A DNA stretch of 43,943 bases, taken from the NCBI GenBank assembly GCA_004556655.1, contig SFGF01000025.1:1-43943 (forward strand), in the 5' to 3' direction. The notes under the pieces were generated by a model. That model had not been told where the DNA came from, ran no database searches, and saw nothing but the letters and a program-made list of their open reading frames with translations. Positions 1-8,308 of this stretch are shown here, in pieces (the first letter of the stretch is position 1; each line of letters begins with the position of its first letter). Made by a program: the position numbers and the translations under genes. The stretch comes from Lachnospiraceae bacterium (lineage in GTDB: Bacteria; Bacillota; Clostridia; Lachnospirales; Lachnospiraceae).

Positions 1-49
1 AGGAACAGGATTCCTTATGTTTTTGGCATTTTTTTTAAGTTGTGTATAA

Positions 50-583
50 TTAATACAACAGATTTAGTGTCTTGTGGATAAGACTGCGGAAACTCAAGAA
101 TTCCATAGGTTGACGTGAGCCTGCTAAAAGCTTAGCCGGGAACATAGCAATCGCCGTATTGTAGGCGGTTACATTGCTGTTATATAATCGACGTGCCGCC
201 TGTAAATGCTCTTCCGCATCGCGAATACCTCTTTGAAGCTCTACGAAAACATCGCTGGAGCGAAGCTCTGGATAGTTCTCTGCCAAGGCAAAAAGTCTTC
301 CACTTATAGTGTCCATCTGCTGTTGGGCATCGTTCATCTCCGTAATACTCATGCCATGACGAAGCTCGATGACCTTGGAGAACAGCTCGCTTTCATGCGT
401 CATATAGCCCTTTGCGGTATCCAACATTTTGGTAAGCATATTGTAGCGCTTGGTTAACGCTACCTCTACGCCAGAGAGTCCCTCCTGCACACGAATTTCT
501 TTTTTCTTGAAGTCATTGACCGTTTTGATGCACCAATAAACAATGGCCAAAACTACAACCAGAATAACAATTATCGGCTTCAT
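50..583 (-). CDS. LemA family membrane protein
   Basis: The 177-residue protein has one N-terminal membrane segment (about residues 3-19, IIVILVVVLAIVYW) followed by a long helical region, the layout of LemA proteins. Family landmarks are visible: a YNMLTKMLDTAKGYMTHE stretch where LemA has its conserved YN...V..A...E segment, and a late YNTAIAMFPAKLLAG stretch matching the usual YN..I..FP....A ending. The last 25 residues diverge from the usual LemA tail. LemA proteins are membrane-anchored with an external coiled helical domain; their exact role is unsettled. The start is preceded by AAGGAAG. It lies 114 bp downstream of a lipoprotein gene on the same strand and may share its transcript. 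Confidence 0.85.
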   Translation of the reverse strand: MKPIIVILVVVLAIVYWCIKTVNDFKKKEIRVQEGLSGVEVALTKRYNMLTKMLDTAKGYMTHESELFSKVIELRHGMSITEMNDAQQQMDTISGRLFALAENYPELRSSDVFVELQRGIRDAEEHLQAARRLYNSNVTAYNTAIAMFPAKLLAGSRQPMEFLSFRSLIHKTLNLLY

Positions 584-697
584 AATAGATTCTTCCTTTC
601 TCTTTTACTTGTGTTATGCGTCAGTGTCAGGGTACTATCGCTGTTAAAGCAAAGATCATGCTTATGTTCAAAACAGTATTATCAAAACTTCAAAACA

Positions 698-1723
698 TCA
701 GCGATACATACCGATGAAGTTCAAAACATAATCGGATTCGTTAAGGTAGCCGTTTTCATCAAAATAAACCATGCCGCCACCAGATGATCCATCGTCGTTC
801 ATAAGATAGCAAGCTTCCTCATCAAATCCCACCGGCCCACCTACTAATGGGGTATATTCATCAGCCTCATAGAGGTTCCATCCATCTTCACTGATCTCAA
901 GAATTGTTCCATCGGGGTACTCCCAGTAGCCAAAATATTCTGTGTAATCGCTGAAATCATCGTTGTCGTTGCTGTTTGCGAATACAGACCAATCCCACTG
1001 GAACACATAGCGTTCTTCAGGGTCCCAGATCCAAGCCATATAGGTGTATTCGCCTGAAGGGTAGACAATGCTAACAGTCACATCGCTCTCTCCATCGCCG
1101 TTTATGTCGTCAAAGGAAATTTCATCAAAATACTCCCTTGCATCTGGAATCGTTAATGGGAAAGACACACTATCAAACAACAATTGTTCTGGTTCGTCCC
1201 AATAAAAGTATGCACCATTGTCGTCCACTGTGACTAATACGTACAAGTCGGTATAATCATCGTTGTTAATCATGCCAGTGCTGATTACATCGCCACTGTC
1301 ACGCCAGTCATCGCCTAAGTCCTCATCCAATTCTTCATCCAATTCTTCTTCCACTTCCGAGATATTTTCTTCTGATACATCACCTAAGATAAAAGTGCCA
1401 ATAGGTCCACAGTAAAGAGATCCGTCATCTTCTATATACAACCGAGACCATTGAGTGTTATTATCCGGAGAGATCCAGACAGAATCATCTTCACTGTGAT
1501 AGTCCAATTCTCCACTTGTATATGTACCTTCATTTTTATATAATTCCCAGCTTCCGTCTTCGTTAATTACAAGGCGATTATAGACAGAAGAAGTTACTGC
1601 CTTCCATTCACCGGCAAAGGTTGCAAATGCATCCTTATTGTCTTTTCCACCACATGCTGTACAAAGGAAGCAAAGCAGCATCGTCAGCATCACCAGTAAG
1701 AATCTTGTTGTTTCCTTTTTCAT
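698..1723 (-). CDS. Secreted lipoprotein with calcium-loop-like DxNxDGxxDV motif
   Basis: The 341-aa protein starts with a lipoprotein signal peptide: a charged MKKETTR start, a hydrophobic core and a LCTAC lipobox, so mature Cys is about residue 24. The mature part is very acidic, with an EEELDEELDEDLGDD spacer around residue 125-140. It is followed by a domain shared with the upstream neighbour (VSFPLTIPDAREYFDEISFDDINGDGESDV aligns to its VDYPITL...DLNGDGNSDV region). The DxNGDGxSDV motif resembles VCBS/FG-GAP or EF-hand-like calcium loops. The N-terminal domain and C-terminal WEYPDGTILEISEDGWN segment look like small beta domains of unknown function. The gene follows its paralogue so closely that its AGGAGG site overlaps the neighbour's stop codon. 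Function is not recognised; a surface-exposed protein is the safe reading. Confidence 0.8.
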   Translation of the reverse strand: MKKETTRFLLVMLTMLLCFLCTACGGKDNKDAFATFAGEWKAVTSSVYNRLVINEDGSWELYKNEGTYTSGELDYHSEDDSVWISPDNNTQWSRLYIEDDGSLYCGPIGTFILGDVSEENISEVEEELDEELDEDLGDDWRDSGDVISTGMINNDDYTDLYVLVTVDDNGAYFYWDEPEQLLFDSVSFPLTIPDAREYFDEISFDDINGDGESDVTVSIVYPSGEYTYMAWIWDPEERYVFQWDWSVFANSNDNDDFSDYTEYFGYWEYPDGTILEISEDGWNLYEADEYTPLVGGPVGFDEEACYLMNDDGSSGGGMVYFDENGYLNESDYVLNFIGMYR

Positions 1724-1732
1724 AATATCCTC

Positions 1733-2719
1733 CTATTCTCCGTCAGACAGATACAGGCCAGCGAAAATGTCCTGATAAACGGACTTCATATCATCTGCTG
1801 CGTCAAGCATGGTGCCGAAACCGTAGAGATATGTGTAGCGATCTGTGTCCATGGCAAAAACGGTCCATTCACGTGTGTCCTCATTCTCGCCTGTGGTATA
1901 TGTCACAATATATACCGGGTAGCTCATCTTCTCGCTGTACGCAACATTTTCCTCAACGGTCTGCAAAAGGTAGGTGTCCGTCTCCCCTAAGTCCAGGGCG
2001 CAGCCAGTCAGATAATCTTCCAAAGTCTGTGCATCATCCACGAGATTGTGCGGCAGCGCCGTGTTTACCACAATGATCAGCCCATCTTCCATGACATCTG
2101 CGTAGTAATACGTACCATCCTCGTGGTTTTCGGATTGCAGGGTTTCCATATGGGTAAAGGGCAGCGCATCGCTCATCAGTACCGGAACCGCATCACCGTC
2201 GTCCGGGACCAGGTCGCCCTGACTGTCGTCATCCGGGATCAGTTCGCCCCGGTCGTCATCATCCTCACCGAGCTGAGATTCCTCCGGCTGGTACACAAAC
2301 TGTTCGCTCCCCGTGTCCCAGAACCACACCATCAACAGCTCATTGCCGCCGTCATCGAACCTCATGGTCACGTCGCTGTTGCCGTCACCGTTCAGGTCAG
2401 CGAAGTCGATGTCCTGAAACATCTTCCATGCGTCGCCCTCAAGGGTAATTGGGTAGTCCACAGAGCCGAACATCGTCTGATATTCCGTATCGTAATAGAA
2501 GATGGCATCCGCTTTGTCGACGCACACCAGTACATCGGTGTCCTTTCCGTCGCGGGTGATGGTGCCGTCGCTGCGCCAAATGCCGGTGGTGCGCCAGTCG
2601 GTTTCACCAACGTCGGATTCAACGTCAGTTCCGTTGCTGTCGCCGCAGGCCGTCAGGCTCAGGCACAGAACCGGCGCCAGCAAAAGATTTGCATACTTTT
2701 TCCAATTTTTCATGTTCAT
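1733..2719 (-). CDS. Secreted lipoprotein, partial paralogue of the downstream lipoprotein
   Basis: This 328-aa protein has a type II signal peptide (LCLSLTAC lipobox, mature Cys about residue 26). A domain containing DIDFADLNGDGNSDVTMRFDDGG matches the DDINGDGESDV domain of the next gene, so the two genes share a module. An acidic linker with PDD repeats (about residues 150-175) leads to a C-terminal domain of about 140 residues (from LPFTHMETL) that looks like a separate globular unit. AAGGAGAATA precedes the ATG; an in-frame second ATG six bases later is also possible. Base composition is richer in GC than in the following lipoprotein gene. No enzymatic motif is seen; function unknown. Confidence 0.8.
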   Translation of the reverse strand: MNMKNWKKYANLLLAPVLCLSLTACGDSNGTDVESDVGETDWRTTGIWRSDGTITRDGKDTDVLVCVDKADAIFYYDTEYQTMFGSVDYPITLEGDAWKMFQDIDFADLNGDGNSDVTMRFDDGGNELLMVWFWDTGSEQFVYQPEESQLGEDDDDRGELIPDDDSQGDLVPDDGDAVPVLMSDALPFTHMETLQSENHEDGTYYYADVMEDGLIIVVNTALPHNLVDDAQTLEDYLTGCALDLGETDTYLLQTVEENVAYSEKMSYPVYIVTYTTGENEDTREWTVFAMDTDRYTYLYGFGTMLDAADDMKSVYQDIFAGLYLSDGE

Positions 2720-2746
2720 TATTCTCCTTTTTTAATAAGTTGTGTC

Positions 2747-2986
2747 TCAATGTTCCTGCTCTACCATGGACAGTATTTCATCGTGGCTTAGTTCAACATT
2801 GCCGAAGCGGACAAAAATACCGTTGGTCACGGCACTGTTCCACACCTGCGGGTCGGCCAGCGGCCGGAAACGAATTTTGTCAAGGTACGGCTTCATGTCC
2901 AGCAACAGACGGCTGCCGGACACAAAATCAACCTGCAGGATATATCCGTCCATTGCCTTAACCGCTAAAATATATTTTCTTTCCAC
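2747..2986 (-). CDS. DUF2442 domain protein
   Basis: This small 79-aa protein fits DUF2442 in length and pattern: an early KAMDGYILQVDFVSGSR beta-hairpin, a DMKPYLD motif and a closing VRFGNVELSHDEIL segment corresponding to the usual V.....G..I.WP.G.DL.PD.L pattern. The start is GTG; AGGAGG lies six bases upstream, while an overlapping ATG in another frame does not give this protein. DUF2442 genes are often paired with a DUF4160 gene, and none is visible here. It sits between the transglutaminase-like gene and the two lipoprotein genes in one apparent operon. Molecular role is unknown. Confidence 0.75.
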   Translation of the reverse strand: MERKYILAVKAMDGYILQVDFVSGSRLLLDMKPYLDKIRFRPLADPQVWNSAVTNGIFVRFGNVELSHDEILSMVEQEH

Positions 2987-3085
2987 ATAAGTCCTCCTTC
3001 CTGAATTGCCCTTTAACAGCGACTGTGTTCATTCACGCAGTAGATTTTTGGGCTTTTCATCAGCTTTTTGACGCAAAAAGTCTCA

Positions 3086-4132
3086 TCAACCGCGTGCTGC
3101 CTCATTGATATATTGGATGAAGCCTGCCATATTTTCGTCCGCCTCATGTTCATCGTCAGAGGAAAGCGGAATGTAAAAATAGGAGTAATCCACATCGGTC
3201 TGTCCAACAATATCAAAGCTCAGTCCATCATCCCAGGTCACATCTACCAGAACGGGCTCACTGCCATCGCAGGGATAAATCACATTCCATGCGTGGCTGC
3301 TTTCTTCCGTTTCGTTGCCCAGCACCCATGCGCAGTTAATGCCGGCATATTGGCAGATCAGTGCAAAAGCTCGGGCATACCCGGCACAGACAGCGGTGTT
3401 CTGATTTTCGCCAAGCACATTGTATGCTTCCTGTAAATCGTCGTATCTCGTCATGCCTATCAGAAGTTCCGGATCGTAGCCCATGGGGTCGTATGTTACC
3501 TTACACGCTACATAGTCGTGTATTTTTCGTGCGTACTCCCTTTCTTCGTCATAGTCTGAAAAGCCACCTTCGGGAGGAGGATTCTTCATGACATAGCGAA
3601 ATGCTCCCAGTCTGGCTTCCAGATCAAACTCAGGCGCATCATACACAAGCTTGACCTTACCGTATACGCTGTCCGGATTGCCGTCATCCTCCGTGTACAT
3701 ATCCCAGCCTTTGTATGAGCTGAATAGGTAGTATGACATTGCTTCTTCACACGCCCGCTCCAGCGCAACCGAACTCACATTGTATGACAGAACCCATGAT
3801 AGCCGACACTCAAATTCGGTTCTGCCGTAGAGTAAGTTCCACAGCGCGTATTCAGATAACTGTTCCTGCGTTTCCAGAAATGGTATGTCTTCATACTTCT
3901 TTTCTCTTAGTTTCAAAACATCCGGTACAAGAGTCGGGACATCTTCAACCGTTAAATCGGTGACGGTCTGTGTGTCTGCAGAGTCTGATCCGGGATGCTT
4001 ATCGGGTACATCCGAAGCAGAGAAACTATTCTCAGGGTCGTTTCCGACGGCGCAAGCGGAAAGGCTCATGCTTATAATCAGAATCAGAAGAATTATCAGG
4101 ATTCTATTGCCGCCAATTTGCGTTCGCTCCAC
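3086..4132 (-). CDS. Transglutaminase-like lipoprotein
   Basis: The protein has a lipoprotein signal (MSLSACAVG lipobox) and a C-terminal transglutaminase/protease-like core with the expected catalytic triad: Cys in AVCAGYARAFALIC, His in SSHAWNVI, Asp in LVDVTWDDG. Such secreted domains act as transglutaminases, peptidases or inactive binding folds; which applies here cannot be told. I chose the GTG at 4132 because AAAGGAGGG lies six bases before it, giving 348 aa with a proper signal peptide. The longer reading back to 4210 would run through the upstream terminator hairpin. The gene begins the lipoprotein operon that continues with DUF2442 and two lipoproteins. Confidence 0.8.
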   Translation of the reverse strand: MERTQIGGNRILIILLILIISMSLSACAVGNDPENSFSASDVPDKHPGSDSADTQTVTDLTVEDVPTLVPDVLKLREKKYEDIPFLETQEQLSEYALWNLLYGRTEFECRLSWVLSYNVSSVALERACEEAMSYYLFSSYKGWDMYTEDDGNPDSVYGKVKLVYDAPEFDLEARLGAFRYVMKNPPPEGGFSDYDEEREYARKIHDYVACKVTYDPMGYDPELLIGMTRYDDLQEAYNVLGENQNTAVCAGYARAFALICQYAGINCAWVLGNETEESSHAWNVIYPCDGSEPVLVDVTWDDGLSFDIVGQTDVDYSYFYIPLSSDDEHEADENMAGFIQYINEAARG

Positions 4133-4155
4133 TGTTTTCCCTCCTTTATAAACAA

Positions 4156-4190
4156 AAAATCCACCGTACAAATATTGTACGGTGGATTTT
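4156..4190 (-). terminator. Intrinsic terminator after the LuxR gene
   Basis: A perfect 16-bp inverted repeat (4156-4171 against 4175-4190) with a 3-nt loop; on the minus strand it ends in GGTGGATTTTTTG, a T-rich tail. It separates the LuxR regulator gene from the transglutaminase-like lipoprotein gene. Confidence 0.85.
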
Positions 4191-4213
4191 AAGAAATAAA
4201 CATTAACCAAAGG

Positions 4214-6694
4214 TTAGGTGTTTTGTGAGAACAGCTCGGCAAGCTGCTTTCTCTTGGTTCGGGTGTCGCCCTCAATATGAAGCTTAGAATAGATCTGATT
4301 CACATACTGCTTGACGCTGCCTTCGGAGAGAAACAGTCTTTCCGCGATCTCGCGGTTCGAAAGCCGCTGCGCCATCAGCTTTACAATCTCAAATTCCCTC
4401 TGTGTCAGCGCATCGAACGAGCCTGGGCGAGTGTTTGCCGCTTTTCGCGCTTTTGCCGCTTCGCCCAGCTTGATGATCTTCACGATCAGGTCACTCTTGA
4501 TTTCCTGTGCCAGTATCGGCTGCAAGCGGTCGTAGTTCTCCACAAACGGCATCACAAAGCCGTCCGGTGCGGCATCGGAAAGCGCCCTTGAGAGCCACTC
4601 GTGCGCTTCCTCAGATTTTCCCAGCATCTCATATGCCGCCGCGGTCTGAATGCGGATATGCAGTGCGACCAGCGCATAGTGCATTGCTTCGCACACGGCC
4701 AGCTGTCCCTCGCTGCGTCCGATCACCTTGGTATAGGCGCCTTGGGCGAGATACACCTGATTTTCGATCATTTCCATCATGGGCTTGCCCGGCGCAAGAA
4801 AATTGATTGTGGAAAGCTGATGCTCGGCAAAAACATCAGGGATGCGATCCATCTCGCCCACCAGGGCGTGGTAGTAGGCGCTGGTGGCAGTCCATATATT
4901 GATCCATGCGGCGTTGTGATGACGCAGCAGCTCCACGCGGCGTTTCTCAAAGGAATATCGTTGCTCTACATCAGTACACAGGGAAAGCCGCCATGCGAGG
5001 AAGTCACAGCAAAGTGCCATGTTCACCTGCCCGTTCCCCTCGATCTGCGCATAGGCGTGTTCCAGCTCAATGTGCGCGTCCGTGAAACGGCCCTGCTGAA
5101 AGGATGCCTCTGTCCGCATGATTTTTTCTGCGCCTTGCCCATGGCTGTTTGTAATTCTATAATAGTGGGGCATACACTCGTCCATCTCTGCAAGCTCGCT
5201 TTGCAGCTCGCCCGGCGCTCGGTAAAACATCATCAGAACTGACGGTGAGCCAAAGGTCCAACCGCCGCTTTTGTGAATGCTGATGGCCGGCCGCGACATC
5301 TGCGCGCTGGCGCTGCGGTGCAGACGGCTCATGGCGCTGATGTCGTTATAGCAGAGGAAGCTCATAATCAGGTCACTTTCGCCCAACAGGTCGCCGCGCT
5401 CCTTTGCGGGCATCTCCGGGTGCTCCTCGATAGCGGCCATCAAAAGGGCTTTCATTTCCAACATTTTGGGAACCAGCCGCCAGTTGAACATACTGCGCAT
5501 CAGTACCAGAATCGACAGAGGATGCGCTTTCAGCACGGCAGCAGGGCACGCCTCAATATCGGAGAGCACGACCTGTGGATCAAGCGAGGAGAGCAGAATA
5601 CCCGCATCTTTTTGTATGACGCGCAGCAAGGCGTCGTAATTTCCGCTCCGTCGGTAAGATGCTATGGCGTGCAGATACTGTCCGCAGTTTTCGTACCACA
5701 ATCCGAAGCGTTCCAGATAGAACGACTGTTTTTCCTTTTCCAGCATCCGGAATCTGCGCTCGGCACATTCCTTCATCATGTGGTGGAAGCGGAAAGTCAC
5801 GCCGTCCGGCAGACATTTGACAAATGCGTTTTGCTCAGTCAATACGGAAAGCAGCTTTTCTGCATTGGAGTCCCCTGTGACGAAGCGCGCCATTTCCACA
5901 ATAAACTCATCGGCAAGCCCCATGACCGCCAGAAACTCCTGCTGCTTCTCAGGAAGCGGGTCGATCATGGCAACGGTGAACATGGAATAGATGTCGGAGT
6001 TGCGGTCGGGCAACGCACCGCGCTCGGAGAGCGTTCGTAGGTTCAGATATACGGCGGAGAACCAACCCTCACTGGAATAGAGCAGGGCTTCAACCTGCGC
6101 ATCGGAAAGTTCGGTACCGCATCGGTGAGCATAAATGGCAAGTTCCGTGTAGTTTAGCCGCAGGTGTTCCGTGCCAATCTGGTAAACCTTGCCCCCCAGC
6201 CGGACGGTTTCCGCGGCGGGCAGAAATCGGTCCCGGCTGGCAACGATCAGGTGTACGTTACCCGGCATACGATTTGCAAGGGTGCAGAGAAAATCGGAAA
6301 CGCGGCTGTCCGTCAACAGGTGAAAATCGTCAATAAAGATATAACAGGCAGTTTCTCCTGCCAGTTCATGGCAGAGATCATCTGCCAGCAGTCCCCCTCC
6401 GGCGGCATCCGTGGGGCAAGTATAGTCCCGTAGGAAGTCAAAACCTGCCCGAACAAAGGCGTTCTGTATGCTTTTCCAGAAGATTTCAAGGTTATTGGAA
6501 TATACGCTGATGCGGATGACATTCAACGGTTCTGCTTTGGCGCGCTGCTCCAGATACCAGTTCACTGCCGTTGTTTTGCCATAACCCATAGGTGCCACCA
6601 CCGTGGTCAGGGCGCAGCGAGAGATGGGCCGCAGACTCTCTTGCAGTCGTTCGGATATGTAAATGGTATTCAGGTTCCATTTCGGTTTTGGCAT
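4214..6694 (-). CDS. MalT-type LuxR transcriptional regulator with ATPase domain
   Basis: The 826-aa protein has the layout of large ATP-binding LuxR (LAL/MalT) regulators. It has an N-terminal P-loop (APMGYGKTT, residues 34-42), a Walker B-like CYIFIDDFHLL, a long helical TPR-like middle and a C-terminal LuxR HTH (LTQREFEIVKLMAQRLSNRE...GSVKQYVNQIYSKL). MalT relatives bind ATP and an inducer, oligomerise and activate nearby promoters. The ATG at 6694 is preferred to the GTG at 6703 because GGAGGT lies seven bases before it, whereas the GTG overlaps that site. It follows the small HTH gene by a few bases, so the two are co-transcribed. The adjacent lipoprotein operon is a plausible target. 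The gene is clearly more GC-rich than the rest of the window. Confidence 0.9.
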   Translation of the reverse strand: MPKPKWNLNTIYISERLQESLRPISRCALTTVVAPMGYGKTTAVNWYLEQRAKAEPLNVIRISVYSNNLEIFWKSIQNAFVRAGFDFLRDYTCPTDAAGGGLLADDLCHELAGETACYIFIDDFHLLTDSRVSDFLCTLANRMPGNVHLIVASRDRFLPAAETVRLGGKVYQIGTEHLRLNYTELAIYAHRCGTELSDAQVEALLYSSEGWFSAVYLNLRTLSERGALPDRNSDIYSMFTVAMIDPLPEKQQEFLAVMGLADEFIVEMARFVTGDSNAEKLLSVLTEQNAFVKCLPDGVTFRFHHMMKECAERRFRMLEKEKQSFYLERFGLWYENCGQYLHAIASYRRSGNYDALLRVIQKDAGILLSSLDPQVVLSDIEACPAAVLKAHPLSILVLMRSMFNWRLVPKMLEMKALLMAAIEEHPEMPAKERGDLLGESDLIMSFLCYNDISAMSRLHRSASAQMSRPAISIHKSGGWTFGSPSVLMMFYRAPGELQSELAEMDECMPHYYRITNSHGQGAEKIMRTEASFQQGRFTDAHIELEHAYAQIEGNGQVNMALCCDFLAWRLSLCTDVEQRYSFEKRRVELLRHHNAAWINIWTATSAYYHALVGEMDRIPDVFAEHQLSTINFLAPGKPMMEMIENQVYLAQGAYTKVIGRSEGQLAVCEAMHYALVALHIRIQTAAAYEMLGKSEEAHEWLSRALSDAAPDGFVMPFVENYDRLQPILAQEIKSDLIVKIIKLGEAAKARKAANTRPGSFDALTQREFEIVKLMAQRLSNREIAERLFLSEGSVKQYVNQIYSKLHIEGDTRTKRKQLAELFSQNT

Positions 6695-6699
6695 AATGT

Positions 6700-6900
6700 T
6701 CACCTCCGGCTCATTCTATTTGTATCCGCCTTACGCGGATCAGACGGCTTTTTCGCATCCTCCGGAATTGCCCAAGACCTCCCGAAACGGGATGCACCGG
6801 GAATACGTCCTTCCGCGCAGTATTGATTGACCCTCCGCTCCGATACACCCCAGCGGTAGGATGCTTCCCGTATGGAGATATAACCCTTGATTCCGTCCAT
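6700..6900 (-). CDS. Small MerR/excisionase-like HTH protein
   Basis: A 66-aa protein with ISIREASYRWGVSERRVNQYCAEGRIPGASRFGRSWAIP, the winged-helix pattern of MerR/Xis-like DNA-binding domains, with GRIPGA...G..W.IP as the wing. GGAGG lies six bases before the ATG. The stop is five bases before the LuxR start, with the LuxR ribosome-binding site between, so the two are likely translated from one message. It may be an accessory DNA-binding protein working with the LuxR regulator; the pairing is seen, the cooperation inferred. Confidence 0.8.
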   Translation of the reverse strand: MDGIKGYISIREASYRWGVSERRVNQYCAEGRIPGASRFGRSWAIPEDAKKPSDPRKADTNRMSRR

Positions 6901-6936
6901 GCTGTTCCTCCGTTCAGATACAATTTCACAGTTTCT

Positions 6937-6965
6937 ATTATATACGAATATCCGAAGAGATACAA
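6937..6965 (-). promoter_or_regulatory. Sigma-A-type promoter for the HTH-LuxR operon
   Basis: On the minus strand TTGTAT (6965-6960) and TATAAT (6942-6937) are separated by exactly 17 bp and lie about 37 bp before the HTH gene start. Confidence 0.7.
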
Positions 6966-7137
6966 GGCATAAAGAAAATGTTCAGAGGAAAGTTACAGAA
7001 AAAAGGGCTTTTTCTTAAAAAAGTCTTCCAAAGTTGGCCATAACGTCTTATTCAAATTGTAGTATGGGTAGAGGGAAAAAATATGAGAAAGCATAATCCG
7101 GCATCCCCATTTTTGCTTGATTGTCTCATTATTCATC

Positions 7138-7269
7138 ATGCGTAATGGTCTGAAATCATTTGCAGAAATTTCACATCGTGTTCTGGGTGAAGTAGCAAAC
7201 CCATTCGAGTACAGCAAACAGGAAAGAAAAATTTATCAGGAAATACAAAAAAAGTTGGAGGAATTATAA
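7138..7269 (+). CDS. Short ORF, possible C-terminal gene relic
   Basis: An ATG-initiated 43-aa reading frame ending NPFEYSKQERKIYQEIQKKLEEL. It has no clear ribosome-binding site, and the amphipathic charged tail looks like the C-terminus of a longer protein. It stops directly before a strong hairpin. I do not recognise the parent family; the rest of 6966-7312 is AT-rich and shows nothing else. Confidence 0.3.
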   Translation: MRNGLKSFAEISHRVLGEVANPFEYSKQERKIYQEIQKKLEEL

Positions 7270-7270
7270 G

Positions 7271-7309
7271 AAAAGGGATTGACCAGCAAAGAAACTGATC
7301 AATCCTTTT
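7271..7309. terminator. Bidirectional terminator
   Basis: The inverted repeat AAAAGGGATTGACCAG / CTGATCAATCCTTTT (with G-U pairs) has A/T-rich flanks on both sides. It serves as terminator for the minus-strand MBL gene ending at 7313 and possibly for the short plus-strand ORF. Confidence 0.75.
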
Positions 7310-7312
7310 AAT

Positions 7313-8116
7313 TTAAAATGAAATGATTTCTCCATCATCCGGCACCAGGAGATTACCATGATAATAGTTCTGTCCTTCCGCAGTATATTTCTGCTTTCTA
7401 TGTGCAAGATCTTTGTCTTCGGTATGCCAGAGGACAAGATTTGGGATATTCAGTCCTTCTGCGAGCTTACAGGCATCCATAACGGTACTATGGTGCTTTT
7501 CATATGGTTTAAAAATATCACGCTGGTCATAAAGACAAAAAGCTTCATGAAGCAGCCAGTCAGCTCCCTGGACATAAGGAAGTAAAGTTTCGCGATAAGG
7601 TTCGTCTCCGGGGAAAGCAAGCAAAACGCCATTTTTCATTCGGATTTGGTAGCCAAATTGTTTTTCTTTTGTGGAACCGATATCAAAAAACGTGAACTGA
7701 TCACCGAGAATTTCTTGTTGGGAACCGTTTTCCACCACATGAAACAGAATACGAGAATCAAAGTGAGCAGTGAATTTTTTTCCGATGGTCAGACGAGAAA
7801 GCGTCTTGATAATTTCTACTAATTCATAATGGCAGTAAATATGCAGATTGCCTTCATATTTTGACTTGTTCATGCTGGTGGCAATCATGCGGATCATCCA
7901 GACCATACCAAGAATATGGTCATTGTGTGCATGGCTGACAAAAATATGATGTATTTTTTCCAGAGGAATATTCTGGTTTTCCAGGGCGAGAAGAATACCA
8001 TTTCCTCCGCCGGCATCAGTCAGAAAATATTCTTCTCCGTTTTTCATGGCAAAACAGGTGTTATAGCAGTGTACAGCCTGAGCGTTTCCTGTGCCGAGAA
8101 CAATTAAATTTTCCAT
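7313..8116 (-). CDS. RNase Z-like MBL-fold metallo-hydrolase
   Basis: The 267-aa protein carries the metallo-beta-lactamase signature SHAHNDH (HxHxDH). It also has a GDEPYRE segment with the bridging Asp, a LLHEAF segment and a C-terminal LVLWHTED that supplies the last metal-binding His, the order found in RNase Z-like enzymes. An N-terminal LGTGNAQ matches the LGTG.. start of that group. The spacing is compatible with tRNA 3' processing or a related phosphodiesterase. The RNase Z exosite arm is not evident, so a housekeeping RNase Z role is not claimed. GGGAGATG precedes the ATG. A promoter overlapped by a palindrome lies just upstream, suggesting regulated expression. Confidence 0.8.
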   Translation of the reverse strand: MENLIVLGTGNAQAVHCYNTCFAMKNGEEYFLTDAGGGNGILLALENQNIPLEKIHHIFVSHAHNDHILGMVWMIRMIATSMNKSKYEGNLHIYCHYELVEIIKTLSRLTIGKKFTAHFDSRILFHVVENGSQQEILGDQFTFFDIGSTKEKQFGYQIRMKNGVLLAFPGDEPYRETLLPYVQGADWLLHEAFCLYDQRDIFKPYEKHHSTVMDACKLAEGLNIPNLVLWHTEDKDLAHRKQKYTAEGQNYYHGNLLVPDDGEIISF

Positions 8117-8139
8117 TTATATATCATCTCCCGCTAACT

Positions 8140-8186
8140 ATTATAAAAGAAAGCGCACCGGTATTCAATCAATAAATATCGGTGCG
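8140..8186 (-). promoter_or_regulatory. Promoter of the MBL gene overlapped by a palindrome
   Basis: On the minus strand TTGAAT (8168-8163) and TATAAT (8145-8140) are 17 bp apart. A 12-bp inverted repeat (8154-8165 against 8175-8186, one G-U) covers the -35 box and part of the spacer, where a repressor would block polymerase. Confidence 0.6.
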
Positions 8187-8308
8187 GATGGAAAATACAT
8201 AATTAGGTATGTTTTACCATTAATCCGGATAAATCATAGGTTGTACCTTATCGTTGTCTGCAAAAACAAGATTTTCGGTATTTATGGTAATACCACACAT
8301 AACAACAG

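Noticed and set aside
1..49. AGGAA...TTCCT mini-hairpin and T-run at the window start
   Set aside because: Too short, and the context is cut off.
2048..2791. Long plus-strand reading frame opposite the lipoprotein gene
   Set aside because: It is antisense to a well-supported lipoprotein with signal peptide and has no ribosome-binding site or family features.
3016..3063. 15-codon minus-strand frame between the transglutaminase and DUF2442 genes
   Set aside because: Too short, no ribosome-binding site, no recognised family.
5273..6040. 255-codon plus-strand frame inside the LuxR gene
   Set aside because: GC-rich antisense shadow of a real gene; composition is His/Gln-rich and not protein-like.
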